Counted from the first letter of the stretch, positions 47,175 to 59,409 are shown. The stretch: 64,000 nt of DNA from Symsagittifera roscoffensis (GCF_963678635.1 NW_026970922.1:1-64000), one strand, 5' to 3'. Notes: generated by a model from the sequence alone, not told the origin. Made by a program: numbers and translations.

Positions 47175-48172
47175 CATTGTCTGAATATTTTTCCAATTTT
47201 TGAAGAACGTGACGGAGTATTTGGGCTCGGGCTGATTTTTTCTCTAGAACAAAACGGTTTTAAAGAACCGTTTTGGGGGACAATTTTTATGTCATTCGAA
47301 AGGTATTTTATTTCTTCCTTAAAAGTCTGTTGGCTGAAGTTTGTAAATTGTTTTACCTCTGATCAATTTCCGTAAAAATCTGGGGGCTTAAAGATTGCCA
47401 TTTCGGTCAATTTGGGACAATTAGCGTGCAATTTATTTCGAGCGATAAACGCATGAGCGGCAATTTAAACTAGCTTTGAAATCTTACCATGGTTTGGATA
47501 GAAAATTTCGGGTGTGAAAATCGCGTTAACAAGGGCTAAGATTTTCATTTTGTCCTGGGCATTGCGCGGGTGTTAAAGCCTTTTCATTCGTAATTCGAAC
47601 GACATAAAATTTCTCAAAAAGTGTCAAGAAAAACCGGTTTAAAATTTTTGATTTTTCATCGAGATTCGAGCTAGTGCGCAGGCTTACAATAGCTTATTTA
47701 GACTTAATTTAAGCCTCGAATAATTAGTTTTGCTTATATGGAATTAGTTTTTGGCATTTAAATCCTAATTTAGCTTTATCTTAATAATCAAAACTTCAAA
47801 ATTAGGGAAAAAATTAAAAGTTTAAATAAAAAAGATTTTTGTTTTCGATTTTTTTTTTTTTTGCCATCAAAATTTGTTTTCTCATTTGCATCTTGTACAA
47901 TGACTGACAAAAATGCTTGAGTTCTAGCTTTCGCTCCGATTCCTTCATCACACTACGCCGAAAAAACGACACTAATTTGAAAAAAAAAACAATTTTGTAA
48001 GTTTTAAGACTGGTCGGAACATTATGTGCTGCTTGCACAGTAAGTGGCTATCCTTGTTCCATTTTGTATACTTTTATAATTTTTTTCAATCGTATATTCG
48101 AAAAACTATTTCAAAGATACTGAAAGACAGTCGGAACACATTGAGGCCTTCGCCCTGATACGAGCAGCCTTT
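47175..48172 (+). mobile_element. Family A, diverged, apparently interrupted by family C
   Basis: The 5' part (47175-47500: gaagaacgtgacggagtatt through acgcatgagcggcaattta) and the 3' end (48113-48172: gacagtcggaaca ... cttcgccctgatacgagcag) flank a family C body of about 545 bp. The middle third of the A sequence between them is lost or unrecognisable. Confidence 0.55.
47510..48058 (+). mobile_element. Family C, probably nested in family A
   Basis: Shares gaaaaaccggtttaaa and the 3' end ctggtcggaacattatgtgc ... ttgcacagtaagtggctatc with the copies at 45418 and 54140. Its 5' terminus is unclear. Confidence 0.65.
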
Positions 48173-48174
48173 TT

Positions 48175-48890
48175 GAGCTGACTTTCCAAGAAAAGTACGG
48201 AATGTTTGCGCTCCGGGTTTTTTTTTCTCCAGATAAATTTTGATTTTTCACATAATAAGTTTGCAGCCTCTTTTCCAATCAGCCAAAACGTATTGTGCCT
48301 TAAGCTCAAATTTCAAAAAATATTTCACTTGTGATAGTTTTCCGTAAAGTGATGAAGGTTTAAAGATTAACGCGTGAAATGTTTAATGCTATTAAATCAT
48401 AAGCGGAGGTTTAATTAGTCAAAAAAATTGTTCCAAATCGAATCAAGCATCCTACTTTGTCTAATAAATGCTTTGCTTTATGCGAAATGTATAACTTTTT
48501 ACTTAACATTGCGTGGATTTGTGATGGTTTTCAAAAAAAATCTATCAAAAAATATTCCTTTTGTTAAATTTTTTTTGAAAATTTGGAAGCGAACACTACT
48601 TCGTAGAGCTTAGTTCTTCCCCCCCCCCTCACACAAACATAAATTTTATGGTGTAATGAACACCAACATGAATTTTATGGTGTTTTTATAAGGTTTTTAT
48701 GAAGACTAAATATTCTGGTCATAACATAATTAGTCCGTATGTCAATTTTCATAACAATCGAACAATGTGAACAAAACTTTGTTTGTAACACTTCGCAGTT
48801 GGGGAAAAAAGAAAAAGAGCCTAGAGCTTTAACGGCAGTTGGAACATTCAACGCTTCGCCCTGACAAGAGTAGTTTAGTTTGGCTTTCAA
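48175..48890 (+). mobile_element. Family A, diverged, head-to-tail with the preceding copy
   Basis: Begins tgactttccaagaaaagtac directly after the 3' end of the previous element and ends cttcgccctgacaagagtag. An interior C-run and a short repeat (48640-48685) have been added. Confidence 0.65.
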
Positions 48891-49479
48891 AAAATCATTG
48901 AACATCTTACCTCAGTTTAGTTTCGTTACATGTTAAGCTGCTTGAATTTACTTGCGCCTTGACGTTTTAAAATTATGCAAAAAAGTCAATTTTAGAGCGT
49001 TGTAATTCAGTACCGAAGATCGAACTGTGTTTTGAATTGTTTAAATTAAATCATTTTCAAAATGCAAAAGGTAGTAAGCAGATGACAAAATTTTTCTAGA
49101 GTGTTGAGTTAGGAATAGGATGCGCTCATATCCAAACGTAGCAAAAATTATAGATATCAAAGAAAACTTATAAAGATTACAAAAACCAGTTTGGAAGATT
49201 GGCTCTTTGAGATAAACATTTTAAAATTGGGTGGGTAGGCTGTTGAAATTCGTCAAAAAGCTTAAATGTGAGAGATTGCAATTTCCAAGTACTCAAAAAA
49301 CTATCAGAACAAGTCAATTAAAAGTGAACTATTTCTATGGAATCTTGTTGCTTTCATCTTATACAAACTTCTGGTTTGGATCTATGAAAGCTCTTAGTGT
49401 TCAACTCGTTGGTATTTTAGGTTAATGCTACAAAACATTTCCAGATGTCTATATTTTCTACTTCTCTTTTTTTATTGAG

Positions 49480-49832
49480 ACGTCCCCCCTTTGGTACTTT
49501 TAAAGAAATCCATTTTTGGTCGACCGACCCTAAAATTTTTTAAAGGCGCCTTTGGCGCCATATATACTAATTTTGAGGGGGGAGCGCGCGCCGAAAAAAC
49601 GCAATTTTTTGGTTAAAATTTTCCTAAAAACGCGTTTTTTTGGCTTGTTTTTTTTTCGAAATTTTGCCTGCAGTTGAAATTTTGAAATTTTGGCAAAACA
49701 GGGACTTTTAAGTGCTTGGGAGAGCTGGAAAATTAATTTTGTCGACGAAAAAAAAGGTAGACAAATTTTTCGAAAAATTTTTGGAAAATCTGCCCCCCCC
49801 TTCGAGAAAATTCTCAGTAATCACTTGTTCCC
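49480..49832 (+). mobile_element. Family B element
   Basis: Contains tttggcgccatatatactaa, gagcgcgcgccgaaaaaacg, a gtcgac block and cccttcgagaaaattctcag at the 3' side. Confidence 0.75.
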
Positions 49833-50676
49833 GATTAAATGTTTTTCTCTTTCTCTTCATTCTTCTGGCTTTCAAAGAACTGCTGAATATTTATTTATGC
49901 ATGAGGCGGCTTTTTAATCAGTCAATTTTCCTTTTTTACCAAACATTTTTTGACGGAATTTTTTATACCATCTGAAAGACAATTTATCTGAAAATAACAA
50001 TTAAAAGATATTTCACCTATGATCAGTTTTCACAAAAGTATGATAATTTGAACCTGGCGACAATACTTTAAATTGGGCTATTTAGTTCTAAATTAGGATA
50101 TAATTTTTGTTCTATTAAAGCATAAGCAGTAACTAAATCCTTTAATTTGAACAAAAAAATATGCTCTATTTTATGCGTTATCACGCGCAAAATTGATCTT
50201 TGTTGGCAACTTTTCTTTATTGTACGAGGCCCATAGTGCCCTTGAAAAAGGTCGCGACCGGGAAATCGAATATAAATGAATAACAAGGAAATTAGTTAGG
50301 AAAATTTAGGCAGCGAAAATCCAAACAAATTGACTTTTTTTTCATTGAACTAAGAAGCGATGTTTTTTTAACTAGGATTTACATATGACATCATTTTTGT
50401 TTCTCAAAAGTTGGAAACTCAAAGTGCTATATGAGTAAGGGTTATCCTATCTCAAGATTCCGGTTTTGTTTTCCCCCCGGCTGCAAGTTTTCAGCAGTAA
50501 AATTATTGTTCACGTTGTCCAATTGTTATGAAAATTGACATACCGACTAATTAGGCCATGATAAACATATTTGGTCCTCATAACCAACCTTGTAAAACCA
50601 CTCAATACACAAAAAAAATTGATGGCCGTGTGAGGTGTGGGGAAAAGAAAAAGTGTCAAGTTTTCTTTTTGTTTAG

Positions 50677-50881
50677 GTTCCGCAATGGGTTCAAGTACAT
50701 TTTCCGCTGGCTGCCGTGCGTCAAGTTCCACGGTGAGACGCTGGGTCAAATGGGCGGCCCCAGTCAAGTGGTGATCCGCCAGAAGCAGATGCAGAGAAAC
50801 CGAATTGGAAGAAGGGGAAGGGCAGAGGACACTTTTAACACTAACTGCAACATGCATCGAATCCCACAAAGCAACTTGTGA
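50677..50881 (+). CDS. Class A GPCR, last exon: helix 8 and C-terminal tail
   Basis: The acceptor is tttttgtttag, entering in phase 2. The exon begins FRNGFKYIFRWLPCVKF: the amphipathic helix 8 with the F-R-x-G-F-K pattern of tachykinin- and NPY-like receptors and a cysteine (C403) in the position usually palmitoylated. The remaining tail is 53 residues, basic (RQKQMQRNRIGRRGR), and ends HRIPQSNL before TGA at 50879-50881. The tail has few Ser/Thr for arrestin recruitment compared with many relatives. This exon closes a 456-residue visible product. An AATAAA lies only 4 nt after the stop and others follow at 51127 and 51214. Confidence 0.93.
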
Positions 50882-51240
50882 CTAAAATAAAGACATCTGT
50901 GTGCGCGAAATGCTACCGTCTCTCCCTCCCCAGAAAGGCCCCCGCCTACCCACCTTCACGTTTAACTCCCTCTCTAAATTTTTGTGTTTCGCGCTCAATT
51001 AAATTGGGCATCATCAAAAATACATAGAAAAAAAATAATTTAAATGTAGAAAAAAGCAAGCAAATGCATATGATATTTATGCCGCGATAAACATGAATGA
51101 TGGCTGAAGTGTCTTATAAAGCTCAAAATAAATAGGTTGTTTTTAGATACGAAAACAAGTGTGATTAAAGGTAGGAAGTTAGGAGGAGGAAGGGTGGGGG
51201 TGTCGCTACTTTTAATAAAATAATATCTCGATGTTCTACA
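50882..51240 (+). other. Probable 3' untranslated region of the receptor gene
   Basis: AATAAA hexamers occur at 50886-50891, 51127-51132 and 51214-51219. The stretch is free of recognisable repeats, which is unusual for this window. The first hexamer is too close to the stop to be the likely sole signal. Which one is used cannot be told from sequence alone. Confidence 0.4.
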
Positions 51241-51501
51241 GAGTTTTACTTGTATAACTATACCTTGAGTTTTTGTTTTCCGTTTTAATATTTTTTAATA
51301 TAAAGTGATATATTCATGTGTTTAAACTATTATGTGCCAACCCAACCGTCTTATCTACAAGATAAAAACTTTATTTCCCTCATCAATTGTTGTAGAATAT
51401 AACTGATTTTCCTTCAAACTAATAACACCTCACCTTAACAATGTCTCAAATTTATATCGATTTCTCTCAAAACCGTAAAAAATGATGTTAACTAATACCA
51501 G

Positions 51502-51602
51502 TAGCGGATTTGGGAGAGCTCTGAAAAAAATTTGGTCAATCTAAAAAAGGGTAAACAAAGCTTTTGAAATGCGCCCCCCTCGAGAAATCCTAGATTCTCC
51601 AC
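51502..51602 (+). mobile_element. Family B element, minimal deletion derivative
   Basis: Only about 100 bp: cagtagcggatttgggagag to cctagattctccactg, both termini intact. Confidence 0.75.
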
Positions 51603-53409
51603 TGACTAAAATCAATCACGAGCCAAATATTTCTACATCTACTATCATTCGTTTAATAGTTGATTAGGGATTTTTTTTTAATTTTGAGTTTTTTATATTT
51701 GGTTGGCCAATTTGATATTGGAAATGCGAGCCATTTTTTTTTAACTTGAGGGTTTGTTGGTCAAATTTTAACTCGTACAAGGTGTTGGTGTTGCGTCGAA
51801 CTCCACGGGAAAACGCGATTCCCCGAAACTCCGCTTTTGAGAAATTTCGCTTTTGAGACTTGGCGTGGTAGGCTTTGGATCAAAAAAAGTACCATGCCCA
51901 TAAGGTATAAAGTCTAAATATCTCTGTCTATATGGGTTTAGATGTTATTCAGTTAAATTGGCTTGCTTGTAGTCTATATACTTATTCCCTAAAATTCAAT
52001 TGTAGTAAAGCAACACTTTTCAATTGCAGTAAATTGAGTCTTTTCAATTTAGCGAGGCTTTTTATCTGACCATTGAACTCATTACCAATTACGCAGTTTC
52101 GCAGCTAAAATAAAATACTTTCTTAATATTAATGTTAGTGAGTCTCTTGTTTAAACGAATAGCAAAGATGGTCAGGTCATCTAAAGCAATAATAGTTTTG
52201 ACTACCTATAATTTGATCGAAATATGTAAAATTTGGCTTTGTTTCTCAATGCATTGTAAAGCTATCTTAAAAGACGGACAAGACTTCTCGTAACAAGTCA
52301 AAGCCCTAAGTACTCCGATTCCCTTTGATGACCATGAAAATCTTTTCGCTGGAAAAAACGATGGAAAATGCAATTGAAATTGAGATTTTTTCAGATTTTT
52401 TCAAAAGTTTCATCAAATTATACCCCAACACCTCAATAGCAAAATCACAATGAAGATGGTCATAATATTTTTTTTACCAATAGTAATAGGAAAAATCACA
52501 ATGTAGATGGTCATAATAATTTTTTTAACCAGTCTGGGCTGTAATAGGAAAGACCCGTTAAGTACAAAGTGACGCATATAATGTCGTGTAACGTATCAAA
52601 AGTCAAAAAAGTATGGCCTCAATTGAATTTAGAATGATTTAATTCGCCGCTTGCTCGTTATAAGAATACAATATACCACGCGTTAAAAGATGTTTTCAAA
52701 CCTCCTTTATGAAAAACGCAAGACAACGGTATTGTCAGGATGCTTAGCTAGAGAGTCGAACTTAGTTCGAGCAAGGAAAGCCAAACCAAACATAAGTATT
52801 CAGTCATTTTCTTCAAAATTTGTTGCGAAAAGATCAAACGAACTTCATCAATAATAAAAAAATAATCTCAGGTAAAACATATTTTTTAAATTTTCAACTC
52901 AAGTCATCATTAGCTTTCAAAAATTGTTTTGCTCATTTAAAAACTGTTAGCTAGACATAATGGAAGGAGAGTATCCCACACAGGTTTACCATATAATTTC
53001 CAGTAAAAAGAGAATTTTCTGTTTATTCAGTTCCTTTCATTTTTATGCGTACATAAACTCATTTGAAATTTCTGTCATAAAAATTAGCTCATTCATCAAA
53101 AATTTAAGATAGCATGTTTTCTAAATATCAAAAATAGGTTGCTAAGTATTTCGCGTCAATAAATTACTTTTTGTTTAAAAGATAACCAGAAAATTCAAAG
53201 ATTTTCTCAAATAACTTATTTTTTTGGTTAAGTGGTAATATTCTCACGTAGAAAAACCTTTTGAAACTTGGTTAAATAAATTAAAAATAGTAGTTTTTTT
53301 TGAATGGCTAGAAATGCTTTACTCTCCAAATATGGTAAATTAGTATCCTGGTCTTTTTTCATTTTGATAAATTGCAGTTTATTTTAGCATATAAAAGCAG
53401 AAAATATTA
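51603..53409. other. AT-rich sequence downstream of the receptor, no gene seen
   Basis: Apart from the possible family A relic at 52278-52985, nothing was recognised on either strand. Confidence 0.7.
52278..52985 (-). mobile_element. Possible family A relic, heavily decayed
   Basis: The 3' end (agacttctcgtaacaagtca then aagccctaagtactccga) and a distant core (cgccgcttgctcgttataag, ccacgcgttaaaa) are in family A order, but identity is low. A 56-bp tandem repeat (about 52440-52550, aaaatcacaatg-a-gatggtcataat) lies inside. Confidence 0.4.
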
Positions 53410-53945
53410 CAAAACTGCTTGTATCAGGGCGAAACACTGAATGTTCCGACTGCCTTTTAAGGTTTCATGGAGCAGTAATAGCATCAAAAAATTAAATGTA
53501 ATAAAACAAATTGAATTTTTTTTTTCTAAAATTTGAAATTTTTTAATGAAAATCATCCCCCCACACGCCATTAAAAAGTACAAAAGGATAGATTTCGCTC
53601 CTTGTAACAAATCAATATTGGCAAATAAGTTTTGTTAAGCCAATTTGGAACGACTTCTAAGACGGATTAACTCTCGGCTTACGCGTTTAAAGCGCGAAAT
53701 ATATAGTGCGTTAATTGTCCCAAATTGGCCAAAATGGCAATCTTTAAACCCCCATAATTTTATGAAAAATGATCACAGGTGAAGTATCTTTTCAAGTTTG
53801 AGCTCAAGACAACAATACTTTTCGAATGATATAAAAAAATTCCGTAAAAAATGGCTAGATAAAAAGTAGAAATTTGTCTGAAGAAAAAAAACTCCACCCC
53901 GAGCACAAATATTCCGTTAGTTTCGTATCGAAAGTCGGAACAAAA
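53410..53945 (-). mobile_element. Family A, complete
   Basis: From caaaactgcttgtatcaggg to tttcgtatcgaaagtcggaa. Confidence 0.88.
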
Positions 53946-54139
53946 ACCGCTGTAACATATAAAATTCACTTTCGACCCAATTGAATTAATAAAAATGTTC
54001 TAGAGTTTTTATTTTGGAATTTTTACGACAAATTTTTCTCATATTGGAATTAAGTGATAAGCAGTTTTTCCATACACTTCACGTATGAAATAGCTGGATA
54101 GGCATTCTTTTCATGGAATTGTTTGATAGTCATTGTTCT

Positions 54140-54740
54140 GACCATTGAAAATCGGGAGGAACTTTGTATTCGGTTGTGTTTCAGTTTTTTTTTTGTTTTT
54201 CGCGCTAAATCAGGTACCACGAATAATAATCAGACTAGATTCCGGGCGATATCTCTTAATAAAACCTTATCAGTTGTGATTCGAATGATTTTAAAGTTTT
54301 CTTGGAAGAATTCCCAGTGGCGAGAAAAACCGGTTTAAATTTTTCAGTTTTTCGTCTGAGTTCGACCAAATGAAGTGAAAATAACTTGTTGAATTGTTTA
54401 TTTAGGCTCAAAAATCTTGACGCTTTCCATTGGAAACTAGTTTTCATAGCTATATTTGGCACGTCCCTGGCAAGAAATTTTGTTTTAATTTTCAAAAATA
54501 TTGTTAAAAAATTGAAAAAAAAAACGATTTGTTTTTGCTTTTTTGTTATTAATTTTTTTTGAAGACAGCTGGCGTCAATTATAACTAATTTACTTGCTTT
54601 TTACGCAAGTGTATAGCTTTATCATCACTCCACGAAACTAATTTGAAGAACTTAATAATTTCAAGAACTTTTTTTTGGAGTTTTTATGAATATGGTTGGA
54701 TCATTCTGTACTACCTTCTCAGCACCGGGCTATCCTTATT
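54140..54740 (+). mobile_element. Family C (Helitron2/Helentron-like), complete
   Basis: Starts ttgttctgaccattgaaaat; near the 3' end atatggttggatcattctgt, then a decayed hairpin and ccgggctatccttattc. The 5' TTCTGACCAT is matched inverted by ATGGTTGGA about 45 bp inside the 3' end, the same asymmetry as family A. Confidence 0.75.
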
Positions 54741-54833
54741 CTTTTTATGGAATTTTCGCGCATGAAAGTCAACCCGGGTAAATAATCCTTTAATTTGTCA
54801 GAATCTGTAAACAAAATTAAATGTCTTACATTA

Positions 54834-55140
54834 GAAATGTTTTCCCTAGAACTGTAATAATGTTCAGGTTAAGCAAAACTCAGTATCGGAACTGCAGATA
54901 TGGGCTCACTCATTTCTGATATCATTTTTTTCCCAAAACGCTGAAACTTTAGTTGTTTAAATAGAAAGTTTATATTTAATTTATGGAAGCAGTTAGCTCG
55001 CGAAATGTTTTCCCTAGAATTGTAATAATGTCAGGTTAAACAAAACTCAAAATCGGAACTGCCGATCTGGGCTCACTAATTTCTGATATCAATTTTTTTT
55101 CAAAACGCTGAAACTTTAGTTTTCTAAAAGAGAAAAGTTA
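54834..55140 (+). repeat. Local tandem repeat, period about 168 bp
   Basis: gaaatgttttccctagaa starts at 54834 and 55002; a third boundary (atttatggaagcagttagctcgcgaa) follows the family A element at 55683. Units are about 90% alike. Confidence 0.85.
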
Positions 55141-55676
55141 TTGTTCCGACTTTCGATACAAAAGTAACGGAATATTTGTGCTCGGGGTGGGTTTTTTTTT
55201 CTTCAGAAAAATTTCGACTTTTTAACTAGCCATTTTCTTGCGGAATTTTTTTAAATATCATTCGAAAGCTATTGTTGTCCTGAGCATGAATTTGAAAAGA
55301 TATTTTACCTGTGATCATTTTTCATAAAGTTACGGGGGTTTAAAGACTGCCATTTTGGCCAATTTGGGACAATTAACGCGCGATAAATTTCGCGCTATTA
55401 ACGCGTAAGCGGAGATTTAATCCGTCCTAGAAATCGGTCCAAATTGGTTCAATGATGATTTTATGCCATAACTGATTTGTTAATAGGCGCAAAGTTTATC
55501 ACTTTATACTTAATATGACGTGTGGGGGATGTTTTTACATAAAATCTCAAATTTTTTCAAAATTTTTTTTTAATTATTTTTACTAAAACATTGAAATTTT
55601 TCATTTTATTAATGCTCCATAGACCTTAAAAGGCAGTCGGAACATTCAGGGCTTCGCCCTGATACGAGCAGTCTTG
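55141..55676 (+). mobile_element. Family A, complete, with a readable empty site
   Basis: From TTGTTCCGAC to GTCTTG. Inserted in the third boundary of a local tandem repeat, so the empty site can be read at 54960-54990: joining the flanks (agaaaagtta + tatttgattt) recreates the unit (agaaagtttatatttaattt) with no target duplication. Confidence 0.92.
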
Positions 55677-55719
55677 TATTTGATTTATGGAAGCAGTTAG
55701 CTCGCGAATTCGCGTTGAG

Positions 55720-58700
55720 GTCTGGGTGCAAGTTTTGCCTTGATTGCAACTGGGTAATTTTCAGCCAATCAGAATCCAGGGAGGTTGATGAAAATACTTG
55801 GAAGGTCTGTTTGGAAGGCGAGTCCTTTTTTGAATAAAATATCCGCCGAAAAGAGTTGCTGTCTGCTATGATTATTATTCTTTTTGTAATTGCTATAATT
55901 TCGAACTCAAATATTAGTTTTGGTAATAACACGGGTTGAGCTCTTAGTTATAATTATCGATAAAAATTGCTTACCCACTCTTAGTAAAATTTTCATCGAT
56001 TTTTCCGTGCTATTTCATAGCTAAATTAATTCGCGCTTGTTTATTGAAGAACTTTGATAGCGTAGCAATAATTCATCGATGAGTTGACAATTAAAAAGTT
56101 TTAATGAAACTGAGCTAAACTAGCGATGCAAAATCGCTAATTTATCGCTGAAAAACATAACTTTTAAAACAAATTGTAGCAAAAAATAACCCACAAAATA
56201 CGATAATGCTAAGATAATGGTTCATGATAGAATGAGTTAATCAAACAACTCACAAGCCAAGTTGTTGGACGCCTGATTAATTCAAAACGCATTTTTTGGC
56301 GTCCATTGTTTGAAACTGATATCTCAAGCCTCTCCTAATTGAATTGACTGTTCAAACATAACAAATATGTGCGCAGAAAAATTGAAAAATTATTTCGCTT
56401 TTATCTAAACTGAGGATAAAATTTTTCATGGTAAAAGTTAAATTCCAATGAAATATGATGCTGTCCAATTCGATAACTCATTTTTGAACTATTTTTTCTG
56501 AATCTTTAATGTGTTTTAAAGAGGAGGTTGTCATTTTAATTTTATTGAGGAATAACTAGTAGCTTTGTGCAGGTAAGGTTACATCGCCCACGTGAGAATT
56601 TCTTTTCTGAGTGTGTTACTGATTCATCGTCTTTTTAAATTAAAGTTGAAAAGTTTACTCACAAATAAAATGACTGCTTTGCACTTTCTTTTCATGGCTC
56701 AGAAGCAAAAGCTACTTTTTTGATTATTTTCATTTTCAAAAGAGTTGCATCACCTTCAACCAACAAGCTTCACTATCACAATCACCTCTACTATTAAGAG
56801 TATCAACAAAAAGATATCGCTATGCTTTTTTCTATGCTTCGTTTTATATTTTGATCACTCTCAATCAGGGTGCGAATCTATGACTTTGCATTTTGTACGT
56901 AAGAAATTAAAAATATTAGCCTGATTTGTTGAAAACAATTGACTTTTTTTTGATGAATATGGAGGTGTTTTTCTTTAAAACATTGCAAAAATTTATTCAA
57001 TTTTGTTTTGAAAACAAAATTTTGTCATAGTTTTTGACTTTTTGCACTATTTTCATTAAATTATTGAGTTTCAGAAAAAAAAATTTAATTGCAAAATATA
57101 AAAAAAAACTACTAAAAACCAATTATTTACAAACATCAATCAAAGAGTTGCCGAACAGCCAGCAAGAATTTTTATCGATCTCAAAAATGGTCCATTATGA
57201 GGCCAAACTGTGCTTTTTGTGCATTGTACATGGATTCCGAAACAAGAACGCTCATTTGTTCTTCTTTTGTTCTTTACTTTCCTTTGATTGTTTCGTCAAA
57301 ACTTTAACATGTTTAAAGACTTGTCTCTGGAATCCAGGAACATACAGACACAAAATTGTGCGCCTATCTAGATCACAGTTTGGCCTAGTAATGTCGAAGT
57401 TCCATTGCTTGTGTTTTTTTAATGCAACCTGGCGCAGAAAAACTTTCAACTTCATCTTTTTAGACAGATTTGATAGCAGATCGTCACTAGGTAAGTGGAA
57501 GTCGTCGACTGGTGTTTCAACAAAACTTAAATCAAGAATTTCGGGGTAGTCCATATCAACATGCTCAGCTACTTTTCACATCATCTGCCTTGTTCGGGTT
57601 GATTTTCAGTGGTGCTGGCTTATATCCGCTGTTTTTCGTTAAAATACATTCGCACGATCTCAACCATGTGCCAAACTGGGGCATTGAAATGAGCCAAGAA
57701 AGCCACAGCGATTGTTTGGGTGAAAACTCGACATAGAAGAAACTGGAATTGAGGAAAGACAAAAGAAATGGTTTTGAGCCGAGAAAGCAGGCAGTTGAGT
57801 GTAGTTAATTTGAAAATTTTATAGGTCCTAAGACTATGTTAGAACTACTCTCAAATAAAATTCAGCCAATCAGATTTGAACTCAATTACTTACACTGAAG
57901 TCGTGTCCAATCAGATTTCAATTTCCTTTTTAGATTTTTTTTGAAATAAATGATGTACTCAATCAAAATGGAAGTTCCAATTTGAGATGTTTGAAGCTTT
58001 TTTCAATTCCCACCAGAATTAAAGTCAACAAAAAAGTAATCGGGAAAATAAATCATTAAAAGTTGTGCGCTGTGAAAACAAGAAATATTGCCGATATAGC
58101 TAACAAAAAAAAATGATTGAAGGTCTCTTTGCAAGTTTTCTCAACCAGTCAACAGAGTTATATGAGAAACTGCTGATTTTGGAGAAAGTAGCGAAGTCTT
58201 TTGAATATGATATAAATTTGGGAGGCAAGTTGGATTGCTGTAAATTTCACAAAAACATTAAACTTAAGATTTTATACCGAACTAATCTACAACATTGTGA
58301 GTTTTGAAAATGTTTTTTGGTAATGGAGGAAACATGAACAAATTTCAGCTTTCGTTAGGGATAAAAAGTGTATTTAATATTTTATTATGTGAGTTTTTCT
58401 TACATTTCAAATAATCCAGAAAAGTAATAGGTTTTATTTTTGACAAGTGTTAACCAGTTTTAAGTTTGAAGCTTTGACAAAATAAAAAAAAAACACTTGC
58501 TCAATCAAACAACTTGGTTTCTTCTATAAAAATCATTAATTGCTGATTTGAACAACTCGGTTTTGTAGAACAAAACGTTCAAAAAATGATGAAAAAGCGC
58601 CCAAATGATAAAAAAAATGCCCAAAACCGTCTTTTCAAGCATGAAAAAAAATCAAAACTTCAACTTAACTCCCATTATAATTTACGCTTAAAACAAAAGT

Positions 58701-58968
58701 TCCATATATTGTAAAACAATTTGAAACAAAAATTCAGAGTTTTTTCAAAGTAAATTTAAATCTCCAACTTAAATTTCAGGGATGTTTCAAGTCTCCTAAA
58801 CTCATAATTACTCAGAACAAGTTTCTTTTTTTTGTACACGCTTACCCCCCTCCCATTTTCTTAGATACCATTTTCTTAGATACCAAAAACGAGAAAAAGA
58901 AACGCGAGGACTATGGTAAAACATATGTTCGCCAACAGGTAGCTCGAAACCAGAATGGGCTATAGTAG
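55720..58968. other. AT-rich sequence with no gene recognised
   Basis: Contains the family E element at 57195-57394. The longest ORFs (171 and 100 codons) overlap on opposite strands across that element and look fortuitous. The block from about 58000 has lower repeat density and may belong to the old element that carries the polymerase fossil. Confidence 0.6.
57195..57394. mobile_element. Family E short element (MITE)
   Basis: Left end attatgaggccaaactgtgc, right end gatcacagtttggcctagtaat, about 200 bp. Overlapping ORFs on both strands here are by-products of the element. Confidence 0.8.
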
Positions 58969-59330
58969 TTGTTTCTAGATAAGATTGTAACTGTTTTAAA
59001 TACAATCAACAATAATGAAAATCACATTGGCAAAAAGCACGCGCCATCAAGCTCCAAGCTGACAACGGTTTGCTCGACTTCTGAAAAAAATTTCCGAATT
59101 ATTATCCTCTCCAAGAAGGTCGTAAGAAGGTTGATGGAGTATAACAACGAAACCCAAGTGATAGTATAGCGGACATAAATCAGATGGTGGAGGAGGAAGA
59201 GGAAGATGGTAGCAAGTTTAATGAGAAGATGGGAGCTGTTCAACAATTGCTGGTGGATACTGAGACAGGAAACGTGAGGCATAAGGTAAAAAATGGCAAA
59301 TTCTGGCCATAATCCTAAAAGTTTCATAGA
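58969..59330 (+). pseudogene. Coding-like remnants just upstream of the polymerase fossil
   Basis: Two short protein-like stretches precede the polymerase segments: SKLTTVCSTSEKNFRIIILS (about 59050-59110, continuing to a stop at 59167) and, in another frame from 59172, an acidic DINQMVEEEEEDGSKFNEKM that runs to about 59310. Composition and lack of repeats suggest they belong to the same old element, but I recognise no family. Confidence 0.25.
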
Positions 59331-59409
59331 GTTTAGTTTCCCTTGAATATTTTAAACTACTTGAAAAAAAATGAAAAAAAAAACATTTTACTTACGGTTT
59401 CAATGTACA

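Larger units (their letters stand above)
46130..50676 (+). other. Receptor intron 6 (4.5 kb)
   Basis: Two family B elements and the nested A/C cluster at 47175-48890. 48900-49480 and 49835-50676 contain no recognised feature. Introns 4 (44736-45013, 278 bp) and 5 (45131-46052, 922 bp, with one family C element) are short. Confidence 0.85.

Noticed and set aside
50510-50869. ORF of 119 codons on the - strand over the last exon
   Set aside because: Shadow frame of the receptor's C-terminal exon and its flanking intron.
57034-57554. ORF of 171 codons (+) and 100 codons (-)
   Set aside because: They overlap each other across a family E MITE; composition is Phe/Lys-rich as expected from AT-rich DNA; no motif recognised.
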